Positions 52,056 through 62,400 of a stretch of 64,000 nt of DNA are shown here, piece after piece. This DNA comes from Comamonas sp. BIGb0124 (GTDB lineage Bacteria > Pseudomonadota > Gammaproteobacteria > Burkholderiales > Burkholderiaceae_C), in contig NZ_RJVF01000008.1 in assembly GCF_003752175.1 (NCBI RefSeq), positions 1,050,073-1,114,072 of the forward strand. Reading direction: 5' to 3'. The position numbers and the translations under genes are program-made. How positions within the stretch are numbered: the first letter of the stretch is position 1; every line of letters starts with the position of its first letter. The notes under the pieces are model-generated. The model searched no databases. It had not been told where the DNA came from and worked only from the letters and a program-made list of their open reading frames with translations.

Positions 52056-52390
52056 TGGCGGCCTCGCGTCGGCCGCAGGGCCGCATCGAGGGCCCGGCCT
52101 TCCGGATCGGCATGGGGATCGCCCAGCGCGAACAGCTGCTCGGCAAAGCCGTACAGCAGCAAGGCCTGCGCATAGGCCCCCATCGCCACCTTGGGCGAAC
52201 CGGCCTCGAGGCGGCGCCAGGTGGAGCGGGCCACGCCGATACGGGCTGCGGCGACGGCCTCGGTCTCGCGGCGGCGCAGGCGTGCCGTGCGCACGTTCTC
52301 GCCGACGGATCTCAGGGCGGTCAGCGCCTGCACGGACACCGCCGCGCCTGACGACCCCGCCTCGAGAATGTCGAACCCATCTTGACTCAT
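52052..52390 (-). CDS. hipB: HipB-like helix-turn-helix antitoxin
   Basis: A 112-residue protein with an Xre-type helix-turn-helix (VRTARLRRRETEAVAAARIGVARSTWRRLEAG, about residues 38-70 by ends). It neutralises HipA by binding and represses the operon. The start MSQDGFDILE at 52390 was chosen. The overlap with hipA (ATGA) shows coupled translation, usual for type II toxin-antitoxin pairs. Confidence 0.9.
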   Translation of the reverse strand: MSQDGFDILEAGSSGAAVSVQALTALRSVGENVRTARLRRRETEAVAAARIGVARSTWRRLEAGSPKVAMGAYAQALLLYGFAEQLFALGDPHADPEGRALDAALRPTRGRQ

Positions 52391-52580
52391 ACCCTCATCA
52401 ACCTCAGATTTTTGCCGTGACCCGATCGGCGGCGGCAACGCCGCCGCTGTGAAAAGCCGGGCCGGCCCCTGCCGCATGTCCGATCTGCGAGCCAGAATCC
52501 TCGATTATGTATCGCACAGGGTGCATCGTGCGCCTTGCGCAGGCGGAATCGTCCGCCAATCGCCGATCGGCTTCCGATCT

Positions 52581-53426
52581 TCAGGCGGTCGGCAGCACCC
52601 TCGCCACCCGCCGGCTGCGAAAAATCGACAGGCCCAGGGCAGCGATGAACACCAGGGACAGGATGACCACGACCGTGGGCGCCGGCGCGCTGTCGATGAA
52701 AAAGCTGAGATAGACCCCGCCCACCGCCGCCAGCACCGCGATGGCCACGGCCACCAGCAGCATCACGCCGAAGGTCCGGGTCAGCAGGAACGCAATGGCG
52801 CCCGGGGCAATGAGGAGCGCGATGGCCAGGATGATGCCGACCGCCTTGAGCGCCCCCACCACCGCCAGCGAAACCGCCGCCAACAGGCCGTAATGCAGCA
52901 AGCCGACACGCAGACCCACGGTGCGGGCCTGGATGGCATCGAAGGCATGCAGCAGCAGGTCGCGCCACTTGAAGAGCACCCAGCCGCCGATGACGGCAGC
53001 GATGATGCCGCTTTCCCACAGATCGGGCACGCCCACGCCGAGGATGTCGCCGAAGAGGATGTGATCGAGGTGGACGTCGCTCTGGATCTTCACGTAGAGC
53101 ACCAGGCCCAGCGCGAACATGCCGGAAAAGACGATGCCCATGACGGTGTCCTGCTTGACCCGGCTGTTGTCCTTGAGATAGCCGGTGGCCAGCGCACAGA
53201 ACATGCCGGCCACAAAGGCGCCCACGGCGAACGGCAGGCCGATCATGTAGGCGATCACCACGCCGGGAAAGACCGCGTGCGAGATCGCATCGCCGATCAG
53301 CGCCCATCCCTTGAGCACCAGGAAACACGACAGCAGCGCCGTGGGCACGGCCACCAGCACCGCGATGGCCATGGCATAACGCATGAAATCGAACTGCAGG
53401 GGGGCCAGCAACAACTCGGCGTTCAT
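52581..53426 (-). CDS. Metal ABC transporter permease (Mn/Zn type), second
   Basis: A 281-residue permease of the ABC-3 family with about eight spans. FMRYAMAIAVLVAVPTALLSCFLVLKGWALIGDAISHAVFPGVVIAYMIG (by its ends) is the typical N-terminal region, with the S-H-A motif. GAIAFLLTRTFGVML is the late conserved block. Its ATG overlaps the stop of the first permease by four bases. Confidence 0.94.
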   Translation of the reverse strand: MNAELLLAPLQFDFMRYAMAIAVLVAVPTALLSCFLVLKGWALIGDAISHAVFPGVVIAYMIGLPFAVGAFVAGMFCALATGYLKDNSRVKQDTVMGIVFSGMFALGLVLYVKIQSDVHLDHILFGDILGVGVPDLWESGIIAAVIGGWVLFKWRDLLLHAFDAIQARTVGLRVGLLHYGLLAAVSLAVVGALKAVGIILAIALLIAPGAIAFLLTRTFGVMLLVAVAIAVLAAVGGVYLSFFIDSAPAPTVVVILSLVFIAALGLSIFRSRRVARVLPTA

Positions 53427-54316
53427 GACTGCACACCTCCGGCCAGCGGTTGGCGGGCCGGCGGCACGGTCAGCGCCAGCCTGGCCTTGCGCCGTGCGGC
53501 CAGCACCCCATGCTTGGGCGCCAGCACAAAAGCCAGCAGGAACAACGCCGTCTGCAACAGCACGATGATGCCTCCGGTCGCGCCGTCCAGGAAGTAGCTG
53601 GCATAGGCGCCGACGAAGCTGCTGCCCACGCCGATCGCCACCGCGATCAGAATGACACGCAGGAAGCGGTCGCTCAGCAGATAGGCCGTGGCTCCCGGCG
53701 TGACGATCATGGCGATGACCAGAAAGGCCCCGACCGTCTGCATCGCCGCCACCGTGCAGGCCGACAGCAGGGCAAAGAACAGCACCTTCAGCAGCGTGGT
53801 GTTGAGGCCGATCGAACGGGCGTGCGTCTCGTCGAAAAAGGTGACGAGCAGATCTTTCCACTTGGCCAGCAGCACCCCCAGCGACACGATGCCGATCAGC
53901 GCCAGCTGCAGCGTGTCGGCCGGCGTGATGGCGAGCACATTGCCCAGGACGATGGTCTGGATGTTCACCGACGTGGGCGACAGCGACACCATGAACAGGC
54001 CCAGGCCGAAGAAGGAGGAAAAGATCAGGCCGATGATGGCGTCTTCCTTGAGCCGGGTTCGCTGGTTGAGAAACATCATCGCCCCTGCCGCCAAGGCGCC
54101 GGAGAAAAAAGCGCCCAGAGAAAACGACAGCCCGAGCATGTAGGCCCCGGCCACCCCCGGCACGATGGCATGCGACAAGGCATCGCCGATCAGCGACCAG
54201 CCCTTGAGCATGAGGTAACACGACAGGAAGGCGCAGACGCCCCCGATGAGCGCCGACACCCACATGGCATTGACCATGTAGCCGTACTGAAAAGGCTCCA
54301 GCAGAAGCGACATCAT
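53423..54316 (-). CDS. Metal ABC transporter permease (Mn/Zn type), first
   Basis: A 297-residue permease of the same family. [31 protein letters not shown] matches the second permease (by its ends), and [14 protein letters not shown] is the later block. It is encoded by ATGATG, where the ATPase stop TGA overlaps the start. Two different permeases indicate a heteromeric membrane unit, as in MntB/MntC-like and SitC/SitD systems. Confidence 0.94.
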   Translation of the reverse strand: MMSLLLEPFQYGYMVNAMWVSALIGGVCAFLSCYLMLKGWSLIGDALSHAIVPGVAGAYMLGLSFSLGAFFSGALAAGAMMFLNQRTRLKEDAIIGLIFSSFFGLGLFMVSLSPTSVNIQTIVLGNVLAITPADTLQLALIGIVSLGVLLAKWKDLLVTFFDETHARSIGLNTTLLKVLFFALLSACTVAAMQTVGAFLVIAMIVTPGATAYLLSDRFLRVILIAVAIGVGSSFVGAYASYFLDGATGGIIVLLQTALFLLAFVLAPKHGVLAARRKARLALTVPPARQPLAGGVQS

Positions 54317-55281
54317 GGGTTCTCCGTTGCCTCGCGGCGGTCGGCGTCTTCGCGCTCCTGCTCGTGCTGGGCGCGGCCCCGGATGGTGGAGCGGCCGTCG
54401 CGCAGCACCAGCGGCCGTTCGTCGTCGGTGATGATGCCCATGATCGAGCCGGCTTCCACGCCGTCCTGGCCCGGCAGATCGAAGTGGCGCAGCACGCCGC
54501 CGAAAGTCTTCTCGAGATTGGCCCGCGTGAACACCTCTTGCGTGAGGCCGTGGGCCAGCACCGTGCGGTTGAGCAGCACGGTGCGATCGCAGAACTCGGG
54601 CACGCTGCCGAGGTTGTGGGTCGACACCAGCATCACGCGGCCCTCGTCGCGCAAGACCTTGAGCAGTTCGATGATGGCGTCCTCGGTCTTCACGTCGACG
54701 CCGGTAAAGGGCTCGTCGAGCAGGATGACTCGTGCGTCCTGTGCGAGGGCGCGGGCCAGGAACACGCGTTTTTTCTGGCCGCCCGAGAGCTCACCGATCT
54801 GGCGGTGGCGGAAGGCGGTCATGTTCACACGCTCGAGCGCCTGGTCCACGGCCTGCCGGTCGGCCTGGCGGGGCATGCGCAGGAAACCCATGTGGCCGTA
54901 GCGCCCCATCATCACCACGTCCTCGACCAGCACGGGGAAGTTCCAGTCGACCTCCTCGCTCTGCGGCACATAGGCCACCCGGTTGCGCCGCATGGCCGAC
55001 CGCACCGACTGGCCCAGCACGGCGATATCGCCCTGGGCCATGCGCAGGAAACCCATGATCGCCTTGAACAGCGTCGATTTGCCGCTGCCGTTGACACCGA
55101 CCAGCGCCGCGATGGTGCCGGCGGGAATCTCGAAGCTGGCGTCCTGCAGTGCGGTGTGACCGTTGCGGTAGGTCACCGTCACGCCGCGGACCGACAGGCC
55201 TGCGGGCGATTCTTCGGCAAGGGCCTGCGCGGCAGCCGGCAGACCCGGTGCAGCGTTGTGGGACGGGCCGGTGTGTTTCAT
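54313..55281 (-). CDS. Metal ABC transporter ATP-binding protein
   Basis: A 322-residue ATPase. Walker A is [14 protein letters not shown], signature [16 protein letters not shown] and Walker [13 protein letters not shown] with the switch His in [11 protein letters not shown]-terminal (about 30 residues) and C-terminal (about 60 residues, ending in [16 protein letters not shown]) extensions are longer than usual. It overlaps both its neighbours by four bases, so the four genes are one tight operon. Confidence 0.94.
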   Translation of the reverse strand: MKHTGPSHNAAPGLPAAAQALAEESPAGLSVRGVTVTYRNGHTALQDASFEIPAGTIAALVGVNGSGKSTLFKAIMGFLRMAQGDIAVLGQSVRSAMRRNRVAYVPQSEEVDWNFPVLVEDVVMMGRYGHMGFLRMPRQADRQAVDQALERVNMTAFRHRQIGELSGGQKKRVFLARALAQDARVILLDEPFTGVDVKTEDAIIELLKVLRDEGRVMLVSTHNLGSVPEFCDRTVLLNRTVLAHGLTQEVFTRANLEKTFGGVLRHFDLPGQDGVEAGSIMGIITDDERPLVLRDGRSTIRGRAQHEQEREDADRREATENP

Positions 55282-56192
55282 CGTGTCAGCGCCTGGGCGA
55301 TGGTTTGCGAGGTGACGCGCAGCATGTCGAGGTAGGTCGGCACCGGACCGGAAGGTTCGCTCAGCGAATCGACGAACAGCACGCCGCCGTAGGCCGCACC
55401 GGTTTCGCGGGCCACCTGCTGCGCGGGCGCCGGCGAGATGGTGCTTTCGCTGAACACCGCCTTGATCTTGTTCTTGCGCACCGCATCGATCACCTTGCGC
55501 ACCTGCTGCGGCGTGCCCTGCTGATCGGCATTGATGGGCCACAGATACAGTTCACGCAGGCCGAAGTCGCGCGCGAGATAACTGAAGGCGCCCTCGCTCG
55601 TCACCAGCCAGCGCTGGCTTTCCGGCACGGCGGCCAGTTGGCGGCGGATGGGCTCGATGGCCTGGGCGATGCGCTGCTTGTAGGCCTCGGCATTGGCCTT
55701 GTAGACGGCGGCGTTCCTGGGATCGTGACGCACCAGTGCGTCGCGGATGTTGTCCACATAGACTTCGGCGGCGCTGGGCGACATCCAGGCATGGGGATTG
55801 GGTTTGCCGCTGTAGGGGCCTTCGGTGATGCCCATGGGCTTGATGCCTTCGGACACCACCACGCCCGGCACGTTCTTGAGGCGCTGGAAAAATTTCTCGA
55901 ACCAGAGCTCGAGGTTCAACCCGTTCCACAACACCAGTTGTGCCCCCTGCGCCTTCACGAGATCGCCGGGCGTGGGCTGGTAGTTGTGGATTTCGGCGCC
56001 GGGCCGGGTAATGGATTCGACGATGGCGGCATCGCCTGCCACTTCGCGTGCCATGTCGGCGATGACGGTGAAGGTGGTGATGACCTTGAACTTGTCCTGC
56101 GCCAGGACGGCCTGAGGCGTGGCCAGCCCCAGCGAGGCTGCCGCGGCCAGGGCTCCGGCCAGGACACGGCGACGACGAAATAAACCAGACAT
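55278..56192 (-). CDS. Metal ABC transporter solute-binding protein (manganese type)
   Basis: A 304-residue periplasmic receptor of the cluster A-I family. The signal region [29 protein letters not shown] precedes [21 protein letters not shown]. Metal ligands appear as His in [11 protein letters not shown], His in NPHAWMSP, Glu in [13 protein letters not shown] and Asp in LFVDSLS. It lacks the long His-rich loop of ZnuA, which points to manganese or iron. The ATG at 56192 follows a GGAG ribosome binding site. The operon is divergent from mntR. Confidence 0.93.
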   Translation of the reverse strand: MSGLFRRRRVLAGALAAAASLGLATPQAVLAQDKFKVITTFTVIADMAREVAGDAAIVESITRPGAEIHNYQPTPGDLVKAQGAQLVLWNGLNLELWFEKFFQRLKNVPGVVVSEGIKPMGITEGPYSGKPNPHAWMSPSAAEVYVDNIRDALVRHDPRNAAVYKANAEAYKQRIAQAIEPIRRQLAAVPESQRWLVTSEGAFSYLARDFGLRELYLWPINADQQGTPQQVRKVIDAVRKNKIKAVFSESTISPAPAQQVARETGAAYGGVLFVDSLSEPSGPVPTYLDMLRVTSQTIAQALTR

Positions 56193-56276
56193 ACGGAACT
56201 CCAGGTTCATGGAATTTGGAATGGGATGACGCGCGGTCGGGATCCGGTGGCGGCAGCTGCCTGAACCCATGACCAA

Positions 56277-56294
56277 ATATAGCACAGGCTATAT
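56277..56294. promoter_or_regulatory. MntR box
   Basis: ATATAGC (56277-56283), spacer ACAG, GCTATAT (56288-56294). It is very close to the E. coli MntR box with its CATAGC-AAAG-GCTATG core. It lies between the metal ABC operon and mntR. Confidence 0.8.
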
Positions 56295-56314
56295 CTAATA
56301 GCATTAGCCATACC

Positions 56315-56329
56315 CTATGACAGGCATAG
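56315..56329. promoter_or_regulatory. Second, weaker MntR-like site
   Basis: CTATG (56315-56319), ACAGG, CATAG (56325-56329). The spacing and sequence resemble the first box at 56277. It is nearer mntR and may control its own promoter. Confidence 0.5.
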
Positions 56330-56399
56330 CTCACATCGGTGAAAATACGGTCTGTAGACGGCCCGCCCTGCGATGACTGCGGGCCTATTTGGAGAATAG

Positions 56400-56873
56400 A
56401 TGAGCACACTGCAAACCTCAGCCAGGCCAAACGCCGGCCTGGTCGATGCCTCGGTTCAGGTCGAGAGCTTCCGCCAGGCCCGCGAAGCACGCCGGCAGGA
56501 GCGCGTCGACGATTACGTCGAATTGATTTCGGACCTGATCCGCGACACGGGCGAGGCGCGTCAGGTCGATATCGCCGCGCGCATCGGCGTGGCCCAGCCC
56601 ACCGTGGCCAAGATGCTCAAGCGCCTGGCCGAAGCCGGCTACGTGGTGCAGAAGCCTTACCGCGGCGCCTTCCTGACCGAAGAGGGCGAACGCCTGGCCG
56701 AAGCCAGCCGCAAGCGCCACCAGTTGGTGGAACAGCTGCTGCTGGCCGTGGGCGTCGATGCCGACTCGGCACGGCGCGACGCCGAAGGCATCGAACACCA
56801 CGTCAGCGAAGCCACGCTCGAAGCCTTTGCCCGTTTCCTGGCCCAGGGCGGCCACCCGGCGGCGCTGGCCTGA
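56400..56873 (+). CDS. mntR: MntR, manganese-responsive regulator (DtxR/MntR family)
   Basis: A 157-residue metal-dependent repressor. The winged helix is [20 protein letters not shown] then [27 protein letters not shown]. The dimerisation and metal-binding half contains [38 protein letters not shown] (by its ends) with the E-x-x-H-H motif typical of MntR. An N-terminal extension of about 35 residues resembles that of enterobacterial MntR. GGAG stands five bases before the ATG. A short GC hairpin (GGCCCGC/GCGGGCC at 56360-56385) sits in the leader. Confidence 0.93.
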   Translation: MSTLQTSARPNAGLVDASVQVESFRQAREARRQERVDDYVELISDLIRDTGEARQVDIAARIGVAQPTVAKMLKRLAEAGYVVQKPYRGAFLTEEGERLAEASRKRHQLVEQLLLAVGVDADSARRDAEGIEHHVSEATLEAFARFLAQGGHPAALA

Positions 56874-56949
56874 TACGCCTCCGCCGGTCTTTCCCCGTCA
56901 ATCGATCCGGCAGGCGTTACCGCGCCTTGCCGCCTGGTAGAACCCCGAC

Positions 56950-58488
56950 ATGCAAACCCCCTCTTCATCCCTGATCTTTTCCGATGTCGGCATCGTGGGC
57001 GCCGGCGCCATGGGCCGCGGCATCGCCCAACTGGCGGCACAGGCCGGCAGCCGCGTCTGGCTGTACGACACGTCGTCCCACGCGGCGGAACAGGCCCGCA
57101 CCGCGCTCGATCACCAATGGCAGTCGCTGGTGGCCAAAGGCCGCCTCGCACCCGACGCCGCTCAGGCGTACCTGGCCCGCGTGTCGGTCGCGCAAGACCT
57201 TCAGGCCTTTGCACCGTGCACGCTGGTGGTCGAAGCCGCCATCGAACGGCTGGACATCAAGCAGCACGTCTTTGCCGATCTCGAACGCATCGTCTCGGCG
57301 GAAACCGTGCTCGCCACCAACACCTCGTCGCTGCCCATCACGGCCATCGCCGCACGGCTCAAGCGTCCGCAGCGTTTCGCGGGCTACCATTTCTTCAACC
57401 CCGCTCCCTTGATGAAAGTGGTGGAGGTGGTGCGCGGCCTGGCGACCGAAGACAGCGTGTGCCAGTCGCTGGCCGACTACGCCCGCCAGATGGGCCATAC
57501 GCCCGTGCAGGCACAGGACACCCCGGGGTTCATCGTCAACCATGCGGGCCGGGGCTACGGCACCGAGGCTCTGCGCATCGTCAGCGAAGACGTCGCCGAT
57601 TTCCAGACCATCGACCTGATCCTGCGCGAGCAGGCGGGTTTCAAGCTCGGTCCGTTCGAGCTGATGGACCTCACCGGGCTGGATGTCTCGCACCCCGTGA
57701 TGGAGTCGATCTACCGCCAGTACTACGACGAACCGCGCTTCAAGCCGAGCGTGATCACGGCCCAGCGCCTGAGCGCCGGCCTGCTGGGCCGCAAGAGCGG
57801 CGCAGGCTTCTATGCGTACGACAACGGCCAGGCCCGACTGGCGCCCGAGCCCGCCGTGCCCGAGGTCGCCACGCTGCCGCCGGTCTGGGTCTCGCCGCGC
57901 GCCGCACGCCGGCCCGAGTTGCTGCAGTTGCTCAAGAATCTGGGTGCCACCCTCGAGACCGGTGCCCATGCCAGTGCCCACGCGCTGATCCTGGTGGCCC
58001 CGCTGGGCTTCGACGTCACCACGCTGGCCGCTGTCGACCGGCTCGATGCGACCCGGACCCTCGGCATCGACATGCTGGTCAGCGACGAGGTCACGCGCCG
58101 CCGCGTGCTGGCCACCAATCCGGCCACACGGCCCGACATGCGCCGCGCGGCCCATGCACTGTTTGCCCGCGACGGCAAGGCAGTCAGCGTGATCCGCGAC
58201 AGCGGGGGATTCGTGACCCAGCGCGTGCTGGCGACCATCGTCAACATCGCCTGCGACATCTGCCAGCAAGGCATCTGCAGCCCGCAGGACCTCGACACCG
58301 CCGTCACCCTGGGGCTGGGCTATCCGGTCGGCCCCCTGGCGCTGGGAGACCGCTACGACCCGTCGAGCGTGCTCGAGATCCTGTTCAACCTGCAGACGGT
58401 GTACGGCGATCCGCGTTACCGCCCTTCGCCGTGGCTGCGCCGCCGCGGTGCGCTGGGCCTGAGTCTGCTGCAGCCCGAAGCGGACTGA
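56950..58488 (+). CDS. 3-hydroxyacyl-CoA dehydrogenase (PaaH/PaaC type)
   Basis: A 512-residue NAD-dependent dehydrogenase of beta-oxidation and phenylacetate breakdown. The NAD fold is DVGIVGAGAMGRGIAQLAAQAG, with VVEAAIERLDIKQHVFADLE and NTSSLPITAIAARLKRPQRFAGYHFFNPAPLMKVVEVV (by its ends), which includes the catalytic His and Asn. A first 3HCDH C-terminal domain is followed by a second copy from about residue 415 (IRDSGGFVTQRVLATIVNIA), an arrangement typical of the 500-residue PaaH-like proteins. No other paa genes are here. Confidence 0.94.
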   Translation: MQTPSSSLIFSDVGIVGAGAMGRGIAQLAAQAGSRVWLYDTSSHAAEQARTALDHQWQSLVAKGRLAPDAAQAYLARVSVAQDLQAFAPCTLVVEAAIERLDIKQHVFADLERIVSAETVLATNTSSLPITAIAARLKRPQRFAGYHFFNPAPLMKVVEVVRGLATEDSVCQSLADYARQMGHTPVQAQDTPGFIVNHAGRGYGTEALRIVSEDVADFQTIDLILREQAGFKLGPFELMDLTGLDVSHPVMESIYRQYYDEPRFKPSVITAQRLSAGLLGRKSGAGFYAYDNGQARLAPEPAVPEVATLPPVWVSPRAARRPELLQLLKNLGATLETGAHASAHALILVAPLGFDVTTLAAVDRLDATRTLGIDMLVSDEVTRRRVLATNPATRPDMRRAAHALFARDGKAVSVIRDSGGFVTQRVLATIVNIACDICQQGICSPQDLDTAVTLGLGYPVGPLALGDRYDPSSVLEILFNLQTVYGDPRYRPSPWLRRRGALGLSLLQPEAD

Positions 58489-58548
58489 TCATGTTTGCCT
58501 GACAATCGAGTCCGGCCCCAGTCATCAAAACCAGAGGAGACCTATTCC

Positions 58549-59445
58549 ATGACATCCGCAGCGCCACGCGCCGAACTGTTCGTACACACCCACGACGGAG
58601 TGGGTGAAAGCCCGGTCTGGTCCGTACACGACCAACGGCTCTGGTGGTCCGACATCGAGGGCCAGCGCATCCACGCGCTGAACTGGTCGGACCGCGAGGT
58701 GCGGACATGGTCGGTGTCCGAACAGACCGGCTGTATCGGACTGCACGCGGGCGGCGGACTGATCGCCGGCATGTCGACAGGCATCTTCCACTTGCAACTG
58801 GCCGCCGACGGCAGCGTGAAGGCGCAGAGCCTGCACGAGGCCCGCCATGCGCAGGACAACATGCGTTTCAACGACGGCCGCGTCGACCGCGCCGGGCGTT
58901 TCTGGTCCACCACCATGGTGCGCAACATGGGATTGGCCGCGCCCGAGGGTCACCTCTACCTGACCACCGGCGCGGACGGCACCCGCGATGTGCTCGGCGG
59001 TTTCATCACCCCGAACGGCACCGCGTTCAGCCCCGACGGCCGCATCATGTACATCTCGGACTCGCATCCCAGCGTGCAGAAGGTCTGGGCCCTGGATGTG
59101 GCGGCCGACGGCTCGCTGAGCGGCCGGCGCCTGTTCATCGACATGAATGACTACCCCGGCCGCCCCGACGGTGCCGCGGTCGACGAGGACGGCTGCTACT
59201 GGATCTGCGGCAACGATGCGGGCCTGGTGCACCGTTTCACACCCGAGGGCCGGCTCGACCGGTCGATCCAGGTGCCCGTCGACAAGCCCGCCATGTGCGC
59301 CTTCGCGGGCCCCCGGCTCGATACCCTGGTGATCACGTCCATCCGCCCCCCGCAGCCCCCTGCAGGCCAGGAGGCGCTGGCCGGTGCGGTGTTTGCCGTG
59401 GTGCCGGGCGTGAAGGGTCTGCCCGAAGTGCCCTACCGCGGCTGA
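58549..59445 (+). CDS. SMP-30/gluconolactonase/LRE family protein
   Basis: A 298-residue six-bladed beta-propeller hydrolase that opens sugar lactones. GVGESPVWSVHDQRLWWSDIEGQRIH holds the first metal Glu. DNMRFNDGRVDRAGRFWSTTM provides the Asn/Asp ligands, ITPNGTAFSPDGRIMYISDS the third and PDGAAVDEDGCYWIC the fourth. The signature is complete and an active metal site is likely. The exact lactone is unknown. It follows the 3-hydroxyacyl-CoA dehydrogenase gene by 60 bases. Confidence 0.93.
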   Translation: MTSAAPRAELFVHTHDGVGESPVWSVHDQRLWWSDIEGQRIHALNWSDREVRTWSVSEQTGCIGLHAGGGLIAGMSTGIFHLQLAADGSVKAQSLHEARHAQDNMRFNDGRVDRAGRFWSTTMVRNMGLAAPEGHLYLTTGADGTRDVLGGFITPNGTAFSPDGRIMYISDSHPSVQKVWALDVAADGSLSGRRLFIDMNDYPGRPDGAAVDEDGCYWICGNDAGLVHRFTPEGRLDRSIQVPVDKPAMCAFAGPRLDTLVITSIRPPQPPAGQEALAGAVFAVVPGVKGLPEVPYRG

Positions 59446-59465
59446 GCCGTTCGCCACGGGGGTCG

Positions 59466-62400
59466 TCAACGGGACGACGCCGGCGATTGCAGCAGCTTGT
59501 CCTGCTGCTTGCGGACGTCGTCCTTGACCGTGTAGCGATAGGTGTTGTTGGCGACCACAAAGTCGTTGAAATGCCCCGCGAAATCCATCGCGATCAGGAA
59601 ATTCCTCACCAGGCCCTCGCCTTCCGGAGAGCGGTAGAACGCCAGCCGTTGCGCCAGAGAAGCCTGCTTGAGAAACTGCTGCAGGGTCTTGGCCTCGGGA
59701 CCTGCCCCCTTGGGGGGCGGACCACTCAGCAGGGCATCGATGTCGGCGGCTCTCGGCAAGAGCATGCCCTGCTTCTTGTCGAGCCAGGTCTTGACCGCGA
59801 GCCGGCTGAGCGCCACCGGGGCATTGTTCAGCATGTAGCCCAGGAACCCCGATTTGTCGATGTAGGCATCCGCGTTTTCATAGGCCGGCCGGATCTCGCC
59901 GTCGCTGGTGTGAACGGGTTCGTGCGCAAGCGAAGGCAACCGTGCCACGCCGCCCTCGAACGGCGGATCGTATTGTCCGAGCGGATTGTCCAGCATCAGA
60001 TTGCGCATCTGCGACAACTGAGAGCTGATGGGGTCCACGCCATCGGCCCCCAGGAACAGCTTGGCGGTCTGGGCGTCGTCGCCCAGCAGGGCCTGGAACT
60101 TCGACACCGCGAGGTCGGGGGCAATGCTGTTGCGGCCCGGTCCGATCTCTTCGACGGCGAACCATTCCTTGAACAGCTTCTTGGCGAGAATGGCCCGGGC
60201 TCCCACATCGTTGCCGTAGACCATGTGGTCGAACTGCGTGGCAGTGGCCATGCTACTGGCCGTCAAACCGCCGCCCACAGACAGGCCCGGCGCGATCGGG
60301 ACCGAAAAATTCAACGCCGTTCTTTTCTGGCTCTCGACTTGCTTTCCCTGCGCTTCGTAAGCCAGGAATTTTCGGCCTCGATCCGCCGAGCTGTATTGCT
60401 GCCACTTGGACTGGCCATAGTCGGAGGTGTAATCCCAACCGCCGGTCAGACTGCGGAACAAGGCTTGAACCACCGCTTTCGGCCCCTGCGACGTATCGGG
60501 CCGGAGGCTGTACGTGGTCTTGTTGTAGCGCTTGACCGTGGTGATCCCCGTCTGCCCAGGGTCGGTGTAGTCGAAGGGCGTGGTGGTGACCTGCTTTGTC
60601 TTCTGCAGGCCGCTTCCGCCCAGGTACTTCGGTCCGCCGACCAGGGGCACGAAGTTGTCGCCGAACTTGGGCGGCACGGCCAGCGACTCGCCGAATGCGT
60701 TGGGCATCGACGCCCCCGAATTGGCAGACTTGACCGTGGTGGTGGTGGTCTGTCCATGCTCGCGGTTGTCGAATCCGCGCCTGAAGCCCGAGTTCTTGAC
60801 CAGCGTGAGCCTGTGGAACGGCAACGTCTCTGCATCGAGCTCGTCGTAGAGCATCTTGGCGACCTGCTCGTCCAGCGGCTTCGGTTTCGAGACCGGCGGA
60901 TGGGCCAGTGCGTCGAGGGCCGCCGTCGAAGCCAGGTCCGTCTCGGCGGGCTTCTGCATCGTGCCGGTCTCGCGCGGTGCGGACACCCTGAGCGGCGCGC
61001 CGGAGGCGGGCGCCTTGCCCGCATCGTCGAGCAGTGCCCGGACTTTCAGCGCACCGGCGACGGCCGAATAGACCTCCTCGATGGTGGCCACTGCCATTGC
61101 GATGTCTCGGTCTGCGGTCGTCGTTTTGGTGCGGCTGTTGCTGCCGGTCATGCCCATCAGCTCGCTGTCCGAAAAAGAAAGACCGAAGCCGTATTCATTG
61201 AGCTTCTTGATGGCGGTCCGGACCTGCGGCAACGATGCCCGCTTGATCGCTTTGTCGTTCTGCACGGCAAAACGATTGATGCGGTTGACGGCCTCCATGA
61301 GATCCCGGTGCAGAGCCACCGCGTTTTCTCCCGAGTCCGGTCCCAGCGCCAGGTGCTGACCCCGGGCCATGCCCATCTGCATCATGGCGTTCGCGATGTC
61401 GTGGGTCTCGACACCCAGGGCCTGGGCAAGCGGCCGGGCGACGACCTTCATCAGGTTCTGGCTGGCTTCGGTGTACTCACGGATGTACTTGGCCGACAGA
61501 TCGACGCTTCCGGTGAGAGCCGGATCGAACGCGTTGTGCGGCAGCTTTGCAGATTCCGTGGTTCGGTGCGTCCAGGTCTTCGAGCGCATGGCCTCCATGT
61601 CGACCGAATAGGAAAGCAAGGGCACACCCAGCTTGAATTGACCCTGGCCCGAGACCTTGCCGTAGACGACTTTCGAATTCTGGTCGCGCGTGATCCACAA
61701 GGGTTTGGGAAGCAGCTTCGGCAGCATGGCCATGCTGTCGGGCTTGGCTTGGGCGCTCTCCGGCATGAACTGCACGGCAAGCGGCCGAGACCCGCCGTAC
61801 AGCGACTCGAACGCCTTGCCCTCGACACCCGCGCGGGCGTAGGCATCCAGGATGTTCGATTCGTTGTCGTAGCCTCGCTGCAGGCGGCGTTGCGTCACCC
61901 CGGCCAGGGCCCCCGTGTCCAGGCGGCTGGGCGAGACCAGAAAACCGGTCAGCCCACTGTCCTTGTATGGTTTGGACGATGCGGACTCGCTGCCCGACGG
62001 CTCGACCATGTTGACGAGCAGAAGCACGCCATGCGCATCTGCCGGTGTCGAGTTCAAGGTGGCGTGTTGATCGATCTGCCGTGTGGCGCCCCCTTCGATG
62101 CGCAGGGCGGCAGACGCGCCGAGTCCGACATCCAGCGATTTGGCCAACAACGGCAGCTTCGGGATGTCGACCCCCAGGCCGACCTGTCCCCCCGCACTCA
62201 GGTTGCCCCCGATGACGCCCATCTTGCTCATCATGAAGTTTCCGTCGTTGGTTCTGGCCAATTCGGTGGTTCGTTTGTACGCCATGCCCGCTCTGACGTC
62301 TGCCGCTGCACGAAAGCCCATGGCGCTGTGAAACTGAGGCACGGTCATGCCCTCGAACGAACTGGACGACGAACCGCCGAACCCCAGCCGGGTCACGGCA

